Shown: piece after piece, positions 1-10,954 of the stretch
How the letters are laid out: each line of letters opens with the position of its first letter
How positions within the stretch are numbered: the first letter of the stretch is position 1
Assembly: GCA_017506865.1 (NCBI GenBank)
Contig: JAFCMP010000515.1
Span: 558,001 to 622,000 of the forward strand
DNA: 64,000 bases
Source of the DNA: Tribonema minus
Taxonomy: Eukaryota; Sar; Xanthophyceae; Tribonematales; Tribonemataceae
Direction of reading: 5' to 3'
Position numbers and translations under genes: made by a program
The notes under the pieces: model-generated
Databases searched by the model: none
The model's input: the letters and a program-made list of their open reading frames with translations, nothing else
Told to the model about the DNA's origin: nothing

Positions 1-926
1 TCGTCGCCACATTTCATGTGGCGCTCCATGACACGTAGGAACCCATGGGATGACACATATAATATTACTTCTGCAGTGCATTGTCTGCAAGTTGGCGCGA
101 GCTTTCTTCTTGTACAAGGTCAACATGCTGAGTCATCACCAGTCTGAAGAGCACCTCCGCATGCACGCACTTCAAGCAGCAGCGCACAGCGTCTGCAGCG
201 CGTGCGCATCACGAGGAGCGCGCACACCAGCGTGCTGCGAGCTGCTTGTGCTGATGCATGCTGGCGGCAGGTGGTGCTGCTGTCAGGCCGTGCCACATCT
301 CAACAGCAATTGGAGTGCTGATCGGGTCACACGACCGTCTGCTGAGCTACAATCTGAGAGAGAACAGTTTGTTCTCACATGACACTGATGCTGAGCTGAC
401 ATCATGCTGGGAGCATTGACGATTGTGGTCAGCGAGGCGAGGGTGCAGCCGCTGTCGCCTGCCATGGCTTTGCAAGCCCACTGCGGCGCAATGCAATTGG
501 GGGAGGTGTTAGTCATATGACGCACTGGCACTGTGGTGATCGAGCATGTGCACCTATGCATTGTGCCGTCACTTACAAGAATGAGTCTGCAGATGCAATT
601 TGAATGTTGCACTGGGCACAACTATGATTACCATACATGCCTCATGCATGACGGACATCTTGAACTCAGCCTCCTCTCATGTAACGATCATGTTCATAGG
701 ATAGTCCTCCTATGAACATCAGGTCAGCAATACACTGGTTGCCTGCTCTCAATGTATGTGCAAGCTCACACGTATTGGCACTATGGACGAAATTTTGTTG
801 CAGTTTGACGTGGCAATCTTCGAGATCTTGGAAAGGTGCGCGGATATTCCTGGAAACAGTGCGAGAATGGGGGGGTCTCGGCCTTTGACACACTCTCAGT
901 AAACCAGTGGTAAATCACATACAGGC
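1..926. other. no recognised gene
   Basis: Open frames on both strands are short, rich in Cys and His and without a recognisable motif. I see no exon with a good splice frame. The last part (about 880-926) is probably the 5' flank of the small membrane-protein gene that follows. Confidence 0.4.
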
Positions 927-1443
927 ATGTGCGCGCTTCGTGGAAGTTATCATGGCGGCGGCTCTCATGGCGACTCTGATGGCGGCTGGTCGCGGGACCT
1001 CACAAGCAGTGCCTGGCGCGGCTTCTACTATCCAGACGAAGACAGCGCCGACGACGCGTCCGTCGACAACTCGCACGTCACCTGGGGAGCAATACTTATA
1101 TGTATAGGCTGCATGGTGGCTGCCTTGTGCTTCTGCTGCTGTTGTGTTCGAAGGTGAGAACTGCGAGTCCTATCTTTCCACTTCCGCTGTTCCTGCACTG
1201 GCTGTCTTGTTGTGCATTGAACACCGCTCCGTTCACGTATGCCCTGCAAATCCCTCGACACCGAAAGATTGAGTCTCAGAAGTTCCACTGACAACAGCTG
1301 CGACCATCATTCACGCAACTTGCAGCTGCGTTCGGAGGCGCGTTCCCAATCAGCCACCAACAACTATAACCGTTGTGTATGAACTGGAAGCAGCACCACC
1401 CGTCGCGCTTCCACCCAGCAAGGCAGCCGCCGTCCCCCAATGA
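927..1443 (+). CDS. small single-pass membrane protein, copy 1 of a tandem pair
   Basis: Two exons, 927..1153 and 1326..1443, joined in phase 2 at a GTGAGA donor and a TTGCAG acceptor, give 114 residues. The N-terminal half is Gly/His then Asp/Ser rich (HGGGSHGDSDGG, then YYPDEDSADD). One hydrophobic segment at about residues 52-72 runs into five consecutive-type cysteines (FCCCC) and a basic stretch (VRSCVRRR), followed by a Pro/Ala tail. Cysteines beside the inner face of a membrane helix are often palmitoylated, but that is inference. The gene at 3179 has the same start (M-x-A-L-x-G-x-x-H-G-G-G), the same intron position and phase, and a similar post-membrane stretch ending in RVPxxPP. I do not recognise the family. 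The start was chosen because it aligns with that of the paralogue; an extra upstream exon is possible, since a CAG precedes it by two bases. Confidence 0.6.
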
Positions 1444-3178
1444 ACCAGCGGCAGGCTTGTCCAAGGCCCGTGTTACAGCTGACAATCAAAAGCGTCACCA
1501 GTGGCAGCCGTTCCAAGCGATCGTGGACTTGACATCGTGGATGCACGCGCCAGCAGCTGCGGGAGTCAAGAGCCCCTTCACCGGCGTCAAGCGGCAGCTA
1601 TGTAATTTGCTGTCGCTCGGCTCAGGCATGTCACAAGCATGGAGCCGCCAAGGAGCTCGCAGCTCATTCAGACATTGGAACATTGTAGAATTCCTTTAAC
1701 CTGCACAATGGCATGCCAGTGGGCTCGCTTGGATGCGTTGCGCACAAGTTGATGTCGTGCTCCCACGCCTGCACCGCCGTGACACCGCACCGGCGCGGCT
1801 CGCAAGCTACATGTTCATAGAGGGGGCGGCAGCACATGCTTGAATGCACAGTAGCGAAATAGCAACTAGCAATCATTATGCCAAAGCGTTTTGGGGAGGC
1901 GTACTGCACCAAATGTGTTGACAGTATTTTCTTGGCCAAGCAAGCATGCAATGCTTATTGAACAGGTTTGCTCCGAGTTTCGTCGGCATGTCCTGTGGGG
2001 TAGGTATCTCTCTTGTTCCAGAGACTTCAATGGGAAAGCCAACAGCCTGAACGCAGCCATGCCTGGTGATGGTGTCAATGTTTGTCATGTCTGTTTGCTG
2101 AGCGGTTGAACGCCAGTCTGCATCAGGACAACTGGCAGTCACACGGCGTAATGAAGCAAGGCAACTGGTACATGACACTTTTCTAGGCGTGGTACGAGCT
2201 ATTGTGTTCCACACACATGCAGCTATGAGCAGTGCACACCAGCAGCTGTTTGCCTAGAGCCTGTGATCCCTTTGCATTGGTTGCAGCCAACAATGTGGTG
2301 CGCAGATAGGGTAGGCGCTAAATGGCACAGCACCCTGTTCTCAGCCATGTGCTCTCGGATTACTGCTGAGAAGAGTTGTGGTGCAGCAATGGCAGCAGCG
2401 CACCATACCTCTTGTCGCCATTATCATCATGTTGGCTGTGTTATTCCCTGATACGGGTAGCGCACTGTCTGCCTAAGGTGCGACGATGGTCGATGCTGGT
2501 GCACCATATCAGATGTACCTTGTCTTGAGCCTTATTCAAGGCGCAAAAAAGCCCAGAGGGTGGATGTTCAGCTTGCTACCAGAATCTGCATGTTTCTTGC
2601 AAAGACACAGAATTGTCTCAATGAGAATTTACGATTACTTCCAAACGGCATCGCCATGTTTTGATGTGTGGTTTGCTGTGTTGCAAACCGTTTGTCACTG
2701 GTAGTGCTTTAAGGGTCTCACGCAACCGGCCCAGTGACGGTAGCCCAGTTGGTGAGGTCGCTGGTACAGTACCAGAAGAGGATGACTCCAATTCCCATGG
2801 TACTCAATACGATGGAAAAGCAGACGTGCAAGTGTGAGGCCTGGCAAAACAAGGCTCTTCATGTGGCGTTGTGCTTATGGTACGATTTATTGTGCACTGG
2901 CCAAACGCAACTGCTGTCTTAGCTTCAACGATGCGCAGCACCGCTTTCTACATGCCCAGGTATCCACGCCACAGTGACTGTGCATGACTGAAGATGACAG
3001 CACTGTGCATACCTGATGGTGTCAGCGGCCCATGGTGCTCTCCTCCTTATATACTAGGAAGAGCTGTGGTATACTGTAGGTATACATCCACTTGGCACAG
3101 CGCATGCTCAGAGAGGAACTTTCAGACAACTTTGGCTGCTGTGCTCTGTCAGCACACACTCCGATGGCCAAGACAAAC
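1444..3178. other. spacer between the tandem paralogues
   Basis: No convincing exon seen. Open frames such as 2263-2451 and 2486-2704 lack domain-like composition or splice support. The region presumably includes the 3' end of the first small gene and the promoter of the second. Confidence 0.4.
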
Positions 3179-3870
3179 ATGCGCGCGTTACACGGAGGCC
3201 AACATGGTGGCGGGCTGCAAATTCACTCGAGCAGAGGGCGTAGCGCCCTAGTCTACAATCCCGTCTATTCTGTCGCGGACGCAACCGGAGCGATGGTGGG
3301 TCTCGCCTTCATATTTGTCGGTTGCTGCCTGTGTGCATGGTGCTTCTGGGCTCTCCAGTTCCTTGTCTACAGGTGAGCTCGTGAGGCCACCCACTCGCCT
3401 TCTGCTGCTCGTGCAAGGCATGCTGTGTGTGTACTTCACTTCGGTTTATTCTCGGTTGTTTATTCTCGCCTCTCGCTCTCTCTCTCTCTCGGTGTGCGGT
3501 CTCTCTCTCGTGGTGGACAGTGCCGCAAAGGAACAGCTCGCAAGTTTGGATGTTCACAGTCTGTTCCACTGTGTGGCCGTCTCCCAGGTGCAGCAAGCTC
3601 ATTCAGAGGTGCCTAGGTCGGGTCCCCGAGCCCCCACAAGTACAAACGACCATTGCGCATCGAGCTCCACGAATCATCGTTGCGCTTGAAGAAGTGCATG
3701 CGACAGAAGAGGGCGCCGTCTCCAATGAGCAATCGGTAGCTGCCACCGCGGCAAATGATGCAGCCGTCCTAGATGTTGACAATTCCGAGGGTGCCGTCTC
3801 CAGTGAGCAATCGGTAGCTGCTACCGCGGCAAATGATGCACCTGTCCCAGATGGTGACAATTCCAAGTGA
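3179..3870 (+). CDS. small single-pass membrane protein, copy 2 of a tandem pair
   Basis: Two exons, 3179..3372 and 3588..3870, join in phase 2 to give 158 residues. It begins MRALHGGQHGGG, matching MCALRGSYHGGG of the upstream gene, then has a hydrophobic Cys-rich helix at about residues 37-63 (GLAFIFVGCCLCAWCFW), a short basic Cys-containing stretch (CSKLIQRCLGRVPEPP) and a hydrophilic tail. The intron interrupts the codon just after the helix at the same place and phase as in copy 1, which supports both models. The tail is longer than in copy 1 because a 26-residue acidic/Ala unit occurs twice. The intron holds a CTCTCT tract at about 3474-3515. Function is unknown; the N-terminus lacks a classical signal peptide, so the helix itself may act as membrane anchor. 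Confidence 0.62.
3709..3864 (+). repeat. 78-bp tandem duplication inside a coding exon
   Basis: Two adjacent 78-base units (3709-3786 and 3787-3864) encode EGAVSNEQSVAATAAND... and EGAVSSEQSVAATAAND.... They differ at a handful of bases, so the duplication is fairly recent. The length is a multiple of three and keeps the frame to the stop at 3868-3870. Confidence 0.85.
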
Positions 3871-5757
3871 CATCATCAGGTTCCTTGGAATATTTATGAA
3901 TCAACTTGACAGGAGTAATGCTCCATGCGCCAGGAAAAAGCGGGACTCCAGGCAACCCGCACCAGTGTCAGCTGTTGACATGCGCCATCGATTGGTGCAG
4001 AAAATGTCACAGACAACAGGAATAAGCAACAATGGCCGTCGCTCACTTGCTGAGCCGCCAGCATTTTGCAGCTCGTCAGACATTGGAGCAGCATGGAATA
4101 TCTTGAGCATGTGCGGCCGCATGGGATGCACAGCTGCTCAGCAACAAATGCCGTCCTCATCGGCGCACATGACTGTGGTATCACATGCGTGTTGCAAGCA
4201 AATCAGGTGTTGACAAGTGAGGCGCAGCATCCTTGAATGGACTTCATGAATGTGTACCAGAATGGCATTTTGAACCTCTGTCCCCCCTGATGTCCATGCC
4301 TGCTGTGGTCAGACTGCTGACATCCCCCCCTGACAAAGTGCTTGGTTTGGCTCTCAGAATAACAGAAAGATCATCATGTTGAAACATGACATAATGTTGC
4401 CATCTGACACAGCCAGGCAGGCGTATGGCGCTCTCAGGCTATATACTACAAACGACTACTGATCTGATTCATGCCCTGAGGCTTCTCTTAGCGCATGTCG
4501 AACTGAGAAGGAAATTCTGCCAGCTGTTGTATGTGTTGAGGATTCAACGACGATGGTTAATAGCCCCAATGTCGACCAATATGAACCATAGACATTGCTA
4601 ACCTGATGGCGCAGCAGCTGTCAAGGGCTAATGTGCTACGGCTAATAGCAGTACCTGTCACAATGGCAATGCTGGAGGCATGTTCATGAGTGCAACATTG
4701 ACTACCGACATGCCATCACGTGCCTTGCCTTCGTGTCGTCGAAAGCACATTATGGTAGCAACGGTTGGCAGAGATGCCTTCTCACTGCCCGCTGGTGATA
4801 GTATATTGCAGCAACAGGTACCTAGACTAAGCTCTGCCACTTTGCGCATTCCAGCAATAAATAAAGCATCACAGGAATAGGCACGCGCAAGAGGACTCTT
4901 GCTGTACTGATCAAATGACAGCCGCGACAATCGTGCCTTGACCATCGAGAGTGCAGTAGCAAACACCGCAACTTACAGACTATCGCACAAACATGCCTGG
5001 TTGTCACCAACTTTCGGTTGCCAGGCCCTTGAAGGAGTGGCATTAGGAAGCCCATGAAGGAGTGTCATAAGGCAGTCAATAGCGACGTTTCGCAATACCG
5101 AGCAAGGAATGCTTTTGTCACATCCATGTACTTCACAAAGTACAAGGCGGCATGCTTGTGCTGCAGCAAGCTGGGCTGTGCCAGAGGGTCGCAAACAAAC
5201 AGAAAGGCACGAGGCTGCAAGACTGTATTCACTGCCGCGAAAAGAAAAGCGCTTCAGTTCATGTTTGCATCACAAGGCGCCATTGGCAGCGCTTTGACAG
5301 AAGGAAGGACACATTCTCCAGCCATGACCTGAGATATGACAGCAGCCCTAGATGAGCACAATGATACTCATGGCGCTCAAAAACACCCAAGACCTATAAA
5401 CCGTAAGCCACTGTAGGTGACTGGCTGAGACTACAGGGGACATAAAGTGGAGCGACTCATGGCAACACTTTCTGCCAGGTTAGCGAGACTGACCAGAGCA
5501 GAGCGCGCCATGTGTTCAGCTCTCCCCACCCACTGCTCCCAGTATCGTGCCCGTAAGAGCTCCTTGTAGCCACCAGGAATGTGGACATCAGCCCTGGCCA
5601 CATCATCACTAACGCACTCTGCACACAATCCACTACACGCTCGCTGCATTCAAACCCCACACGACCGGCAACCACCTGATCCCAATCGCAGGCCGGCACC
5701 GCTGCCTCGCTCCAACTCCCCCGCCCACCCCCCACCCCCCCCCCCTTGCCTTGCCGC
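3871..5757. other. intergenic, no recognised gene
   Basis: Open frames on both strands (for example 4658-4966 minus, 5054-5332 plus) show no motif and no good splice partners. Base composition is less GC-rich than the coding exon that begins at 5758. The C-rich run at about 5715-5745 lies just beyond the end of the SDR gene. Confidence 0.4.
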
Positions 5758-6537
5758 CTATACCTGCCCCAGCTCCCCGGCGCGCCGCTTGATGTCCTCG
5801 TTCTCCAGCACCTCCGCGCCGCGCCCCTCGCCCCTCGCCGCGGCGCCCGTGCCCGCCAGCACCGACTGCACGAGCGCGCGCGCAATGTCGTCCGCCTGCA
5901 CCGCGAAGCGCGTGCGCGCGATCCACGACCCCGCGGCGCCGTTGAAGAAGCGCTCGCTCGCGCCGACGAGCCCCGGCAGCGCGTCGCCGCGCCCCAGGAT
6001 CATGCCGGGGCGCGCGAACGTGACGCCGCGCGTAAAGGCGCCCATCGCCGCCACGTCGCGCTCCACTGACCCCTTGACGAAGGCGAACATGGGCTGGAGC
6101 AGGCCCGGCGCCGCGCGCGACGGCGGCGGCGGCGCGACGCCCTGGCCGCTCAGGTAGCCCCAGCGCGTGACGGAGCCCGCGGCGGCGGCGGCGCGCGCGG
6201 CGGCGACGTTGGGCGCATGCTCGCGCGCCAGGAAGTCTGCCGTGTCCTTGACGGCGGCCGTGTAGACGCCGACGCACGAGAGGCCCGCCGTCGCGCCGTC
6301 GCACGCGCCGCGCAGCGAGGCGTCGTCGCCGAAGTCGGCGCGCACCTGCTGCAGCTTGGCGCCGAGGAGCGCGGCGGCGGCGGCGGGATCGGCGGCGCCG
6401 GCGGTGAAGAAGGCCGGCGGCTTGGGCGCGGAGCGCACGACGGCGACGACCTTCTCGACGCGCGGGTCTTGGACGGCGTGCAGGACGCAGAGGCGGCCGA
6501 CGGCGCCGGTGGAGCCGAAGATCACCAGCTTTTCCAT
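5758..6537 (-). CDS. atypical short-chain dehydrogenase / NAD(P)-binding protein
   Basis: A single open exon of 259 residues. It starts MEKLVIFGSTGAVGR, the first beta strand and Gly motif (residues 8-14, GxxGxxG type) of an NAD(P)-binding Rossmann fold, and follows the plan of atypical SDRs that resemble HTATIP2/YbjT: VVAVVRS (second strand), VGVYTAAVK, then RWGYLSGQGV near residue 125. The YxxxK catalytic pair of SDRs appears as FAFVK (151-155), so the Tyr is replaced by Phe, followed by GSVERDV and RPGMILGRGD. This suggests cofactor binding without classic dehydrogenase chemistry. I preferred the internal Met at 6537 over an upstream in-frame Met (6582) because it begins the fold directly. 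The C-terminus ends ELGQV-stop; the same bases also read CAG|GTATAG, so a further downstream exon cannot be excluded. Codons are very GC-rich. Confidence 0.8.
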   Translation of the reverse strand: MEKLVIFGSTGAVGRLCVLHAVQDPRVEKVVAVVRSAPKPPAFFTAGAADPAAAAALLGAKLQQVRADFGDDASLRGACDGATAGLSCVGVYTAAVKDTADFLAREHAPNVAAARAAAAAGSVTRWGYLSGQGVAPPPPSRAAPGLLQPMFAFVKGSVERDVAAMGAFTRGVTFARPGMILGRGDALPGLVGASERFFNGAAGSWIARTRFAVQADDIARALVQSVLAGTGAAARGEGRGAEVLENEDIKRRAGELGQV

Positions 6538-9123
6538 GGGCTTTGGGCGGGGGCGGGGGAATGAGGAGTGCTTAGAGGGCAAGCCGCCAGATGATGCTCG
6601 TTGTACGCAGGGTGCCCCTCGCGGGGAATGAGGTGATGGTATGGCATTGCAGCCAGCAAGCTGCCACTCCTCTGAGAAAGGTCTATGTGTGTAGGTGTAG
6701 GCATGCCTTCACAGGCATTTGTGACTGAGTAGTACGTACAATGCCAAGTACAGCAAATTCAAGCAGCGAGCATGCTTCAAGATCTGCTTGTAACCAAAAA
6801 GATATAACAGCAGGGGGGTGTCACCTTGGAATGTGCGTCGGCGAGAAGGTGATTGTGGGCAGATGCGGGCGCAGGTCCTTCGACGAAGCTTGTGCGGGCA
6901 CCTACATCACCATTCAAGGACGATGGGGAGAGGATGAAGGCGATGATTAGCGCTGCTGCCACTGCAAATGCTGCCTTTGCGGGCGACAACAGAGGCATCT
7001 ACTGGCGTACCGTCTTAATCGGCAGCAGAACTCGAATCCTGAAACGCGGGGAGCGTAGGTATTTCTCTGATGCACTAGCCACAGCTCCTTCACACAGGCT
7101 GCAGCGGACAAAGTTAGGCCCCGCCCCGAGCACGGTCGCGGTCCCAGGGACCGAATGCGAACTTCAACTTCAGCCTCTGAATCAGTTTGTACGAGGACAA
7201 CTTGGCTCTGTTCTTTTCATCCCAGAGACCAGCATGGTTGATGCGGACCTGAGCATTCTCAATCTGGGCACAGCATCAACAATGATCCTTTCAAATCACG
7301 GGATAGCAGTTGCTGTTAGGGGCTGCACTATCAACCGCGCTGCAGATTGGGAATCGCAGCAAGTCACGGTGTACAAGGCTGCCACCAAACGCGTAGGGAC
7401 AGTAGCGAGGGCTTTGATACCAGTTTAGGAGCCGCACCGCGGCGGACGAGGTCCTCCTGGAGGCCCAACTGTAGATGCCTGACTGAGCGTAGGCAATACT
7501 TGGCTTTCAGCTGAGCTCACGCATGCGCTGTGCGCACACTCATTGCACGGGCAATCAGATCTGCATATCTTGCATGTTTCATAGGGTTTTCGCCCCTCCA
7601 GCGGAAGTCAACAATGGAGTACAGTACAATCCTCATGGTTCTGTAAGTGAGAGTAGTAGTGCTGGCTGCTGCTGCTGGTCAGAGCAGCAGAATCAAGGTT
7701 TTTGAGGCCATTCACCTACTCGTGCCACGCAGTACAGTACTCACACCCCTGCATGTGCCGCCCGAGCACGGTCCCGGGAACCGGTGATCTGACACCGAAA
7801 AACCAAATGGTTGATGAATACATTGTCGGAATCCTCTCGATAATAATTCGTATGTATTCGCCGAGAACTCAACTTGATCTTACGACCAGCACGATTGATA
7901 CGGAGCATCCCACAGCGCGTGTAGGCGCTATTCGCCTACTTGTGTCACGCATCAGTACCCACGCCCCTGGATGTGCTGGTGGACTCCGGGAGTCGCGTCA
8001 GCACAGGTAGTTTGTGCAATTCCAGGTGCTAGGGGTCGTTCGGGCAGCTCTGTCAAATGGTCACAAGGTGGTCTGCTGCTGTTTTTGATTAACTGCTGCG
8101 GCTGTGTATCCACCGCTCGCACCTGCAGCTCTCAAATGCAGTACTCTGTAGTTCAGGAGCCCACGGCAGCCGTTAGTGTCACGTGTTCAAGCGAGGCATG
8201 TGTGCCCTCGTGATTAGAGTACACATGTTGTACCCCAGTAGTGACAACCGTATGCGCTTTGCGTCCGAACTCCCTGTCCCGCTGGCACTGCCATACACCG
8301 CCACATCTGCACTCCTGTAGACCGAATCCCCTTTGGGCATACATCAGAAGGCCAGTCGGCGTGGGTGTGCACACGCAGTCAAGCTGGCAGAGTTGGGGCT
8401 GGAGCAAATCGAAAGAACAGCAGGTTAAGCTAAGGGCGAGGATGCATTGCAGATCAGGGGGGAGCTCAAGCGTCACGGCTGGCTGACGCATGGAGCTTCA
8501 GTGAAAAAAAAGGTGGGTTGAGATGCGACACAGGTTGAAGTTATCACAAAGCAGGTCCAATTACTCTTTTCACAGACACAACCACTGAAGCAGACAGCTG
8601 TCCATGACATGTCATTATCATGCATTGGCCTGCGCTCTCCATGCTGTTGCGCAATTGCTGCTGCTGACAGTGTACACACTGCATCAGCAGTGTGCACTTC
8701 AGGATCTTGTTGCACCAATCAAGTAGCAATAGGCAGCTACTGCCATGTGACAGCAGCAAGTACTAGTACAGATCTCCTCACAGCTTCTTGAACAAGTCTA
8801 GAAGTTTGTCGTTCATTTTCTTCCATTTGACATCAGCAACCATACGCAAGATATTCGGCCGTATCTGCTCGTGCGCGCTGTGTCATAGATCGGAACTGTG
8901 TGCGCACCAGATGAATCCCTACCGCGCATGAGCTTCCGATTGGGCTGATTCTTCCGCTGCCCTCTGGGCGATGCACACTTGGCTGGCGCCTGCGGACCGC
9001 CGCAACCGACACTGCACCGTCGCCTCGGCTTCTGTTGAGTGCCGCTACATGACCCTCTGGCGCTTCGATTGGCTGATCTCCTCCCTGTCATCGGCCTGCT
9101 GACCCTCATGCTGTGGCAGCTCA
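6538..9123. other. mostly anonymous DNA with internal similarity
   Basis: Contains one long open frame (listed separately) and partial internal repeats: a CCGAGCACGGTC motif with similar flanks occurs at about 7120 and 7762, and the stretches at about 7707-7765 and 7926-7985 are diverged copies of each other. This looks like decayed repetitive DNA. A minus-strand frame at 6777-6998 begins with a hydrophobic, signal-like segment but has no supported continuation. Confidence 0.4.
6853..7428 (+). CDS. hypothetical open reading frame, possibly repeat-derived
   Basis: An uninterrupted 191-residue frame with ordinary amino-acid composition in its second half (VAVPGTECELQLQPLNQF... then FIPETSMVDADLSILNLG). 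I do not recognise a family. It lies in a region with diverged internal repeats and no clear introns, so it may belong to a decayed mobile element rather than a host gene. The start shown is only the first Met; the coding part could begin later, for instance at the Met near 6934. Confidence 0.3.
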   Translation: MWADAGAGPSTKLVRAPTSPFKDDGERMKAMISAAATANAAFAGDNRGIYWRTVLIGSRTRILKRGERRYFSDALATAPSHRLQRTKLGPAPSTVAVPGTECELQLQPLNQFVRGQLGSVLFIPETSMVDADLSILNLGTASTMILSNHGIAVAVRGCTINRAADWESQQVTVYKAATKRVGTVARALIPV

Positions 9124-10411
9124 TCAGTGCTGCCGTGGGCCGCCGCGAAACTCTGCCACCGCCGCCTCCTCCCCCTGCGCGCACAGCTGCTGCATCCTCT
9201 GCTGCGTCCCCCACAGGCACCACTGCGAGAATCGCGGCCCCAGGTCGATGGCGTCTGGCACTTCAACCGTGCTGTACATATGCAGCGCAAGCATCTGATC
9301 CTCCACCAGCCTCTTTTTCGGCGGCGGGCGGAACATGTCCGCCCTGTCCTGCCAGACCACCTCCACCTGGTACTTCTGCGGCATATCATGTGTCCAAGCC
9401 ATCACACGTTTCATGCGGCCGTACCACCAGCCCGTCGCGCTGCTGCGCCAGGCGAAGTCGCCCACGGCGATGCCGAGGCCGGTCAGCAGCTGGGCGGCGT
9501 GAAAGGTGTCGACGGTCCGCAGCACTGCTGGCAGATGCTTGGTGGTGAAGCACAGGTTGCCTGTGAGCGTGCAGGATTTTGGGGGGCGCACGCTGCGAAG
9601 TGTCAGCTTTTCATGCTACATGAAGTGAGAGTATAGGGCAGGTTTTGCGAAGCACGCTTTTGGGGTGCGCACCTGGCCCGTGTGCTGTGCTTCAAGACGG
9701 ATGCATAATAGCTGATGAGGTGTGTCTCTGGTGCACCAAGCACAGCAGCTATGTCCATTCTCCAAGTAAATGCCACAGGCATGGATCATCACCTACGTGC
9801 TGTATGGGGTGCGAGTGAAGCGTCCAAATCTCCCGGCTGATGACAACTGAAGTGCGTTGGAGCTTGACGACGTCAAAAAGTGTACCAGTGCTGACCTGTC
9901 ACGGCTCGCTGGAGCGCCAGCACACGACCTGGACTCCCTTGCCCCTGCCGTGCTCAGACACACTGGCAGCATATGCAGCTTTGTCCACTGCGGCGTTTGC
10001 ACCGCGACTGTTGCCTCTCTGCGCCTGCTGAGAATTGAAGACAAACACCCGCTCCAGACCCTGTGCAGCCGGCATCTGACTCCCACCGTTTGGTGCTGGC
10101 GGCACAGCTACAGTGGGCATCATCGCCGCAGAGGCTGCACTCGCGGGGCCGCTTTCTGTGCTGGTGACTGATGTTGATGCTGCAGATGTGGCGTTCTGCG
10201 CAGGCAGTGGACGGGCCAGGTGCTCATTCAGGGCAGCTGCACTGGCGACAGCTGCAAAGGCACCAGCCTCAGAGCCATCAGCCTCAGCGACAGAAGGGCG
10301 TGAAGCAGCACCTGGACTGGCTGCACTAATCCTAGTAGACTCGACTGGACCGTGTCCGGCGGACGCAGGGGCGGGAGAATACAAATGAATTATGTACTTG
10401 AGCTCCGCCAT
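9124..10411 (-). CDS. unknown protein with Ala/Ser-rich N-terminus and WW-Y-G-R domain
   Basis: Four exons on the minus strand (9929..10411, 9797..9836, 9673..9727, 9124..9592) join with matching phases (0, 1, 2) to give 348 residues. Exon 1 begins MAELKYIIHLYSPAP and is Ala/Ser/Pro-rich, then has ERVFVFNSQQAQ and GANAAVDKAAYAASV. Exons 2-3 give GDLDASLAPHTAQTHLISYYASVLKHST. The last exon holds the most structured part: TGLGIAVGDFAWRS then GWWYGRMKRVMAW and YQVEVVWQDRADM, which is the kind of short beta-barrel pattern seen in Tudor-like readers, followed by basic RPPPKKR. That comparison is only by pattern. Downstream of the stop a second frame (about 9045-9125) is rich in charged residues, so the true 3' end could use another intron. 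It ends about 0.5 kb downstream of the SCYL2 gene, same strand. Confidence 0.55.
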
Positions 10412-10954
10412 CACGGTGGGTCTCGGTGCTGGTGTCAAGCATGTTCACCTTCAACCGGTGTGCAGATCGAGTACGCTTGCTCGCGAATCTGGGCACTTTC
10501 AATGACGTGCTTGCAGTACCATGACATGCACACTCGCGGCGTCTTCAAAGCATTTGTATGGCTCTGAAGCCAAGCAGCAAGAAGCCAAAGCTAAAGCCAA
10601 GCCCCCAAGCCAACGTCATTACAACGTTTCTTGAAGATTGCAATTGTCGTAAATCGCCCCTGCTTTTGCGCTGCCCATGTCAAGGAGACCGCGCGCAGAC
10701 AAGGCAGCAAGATGATGTAGTTGTGTATTACCATGGCTGCTTTGCGCGATCGCAAATTCAAGAATGATAGCATCCAGCCCACTCGGACAGCATGCAATTG
10801 TTATCTGTGCTATACAATGGCCCTGCGGGCCTGCCTGAATAAATGAAGCCACATGACCAGCAGCGCAGTCCCCGCAGCAGCACAGAAGTCTGATATCAGC
10901 GCATTGTGCCAGCTCCAAAGCTGTTGCAGTTGCAGAATGGATCCTTGCGCTGTG
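10412..10954. other. intergenic between same-strand genes
   Basis: A short stretch between the stop of the SCYL2-like gene and the start of the next minus-strand gene. No exon, RNA or clear repeat seen. It should hold the SCYL2 polyadenylation region and the promoter of the 9124-10411 gene. Confidence 0.4.

Noticed and set aside
9899..10438. Similarity of VFVFNS...AN-AV to the BCL9 homology domain 1
   Set aside because: Only a few residues match and spacing differs, so it is too weak to name the gene.
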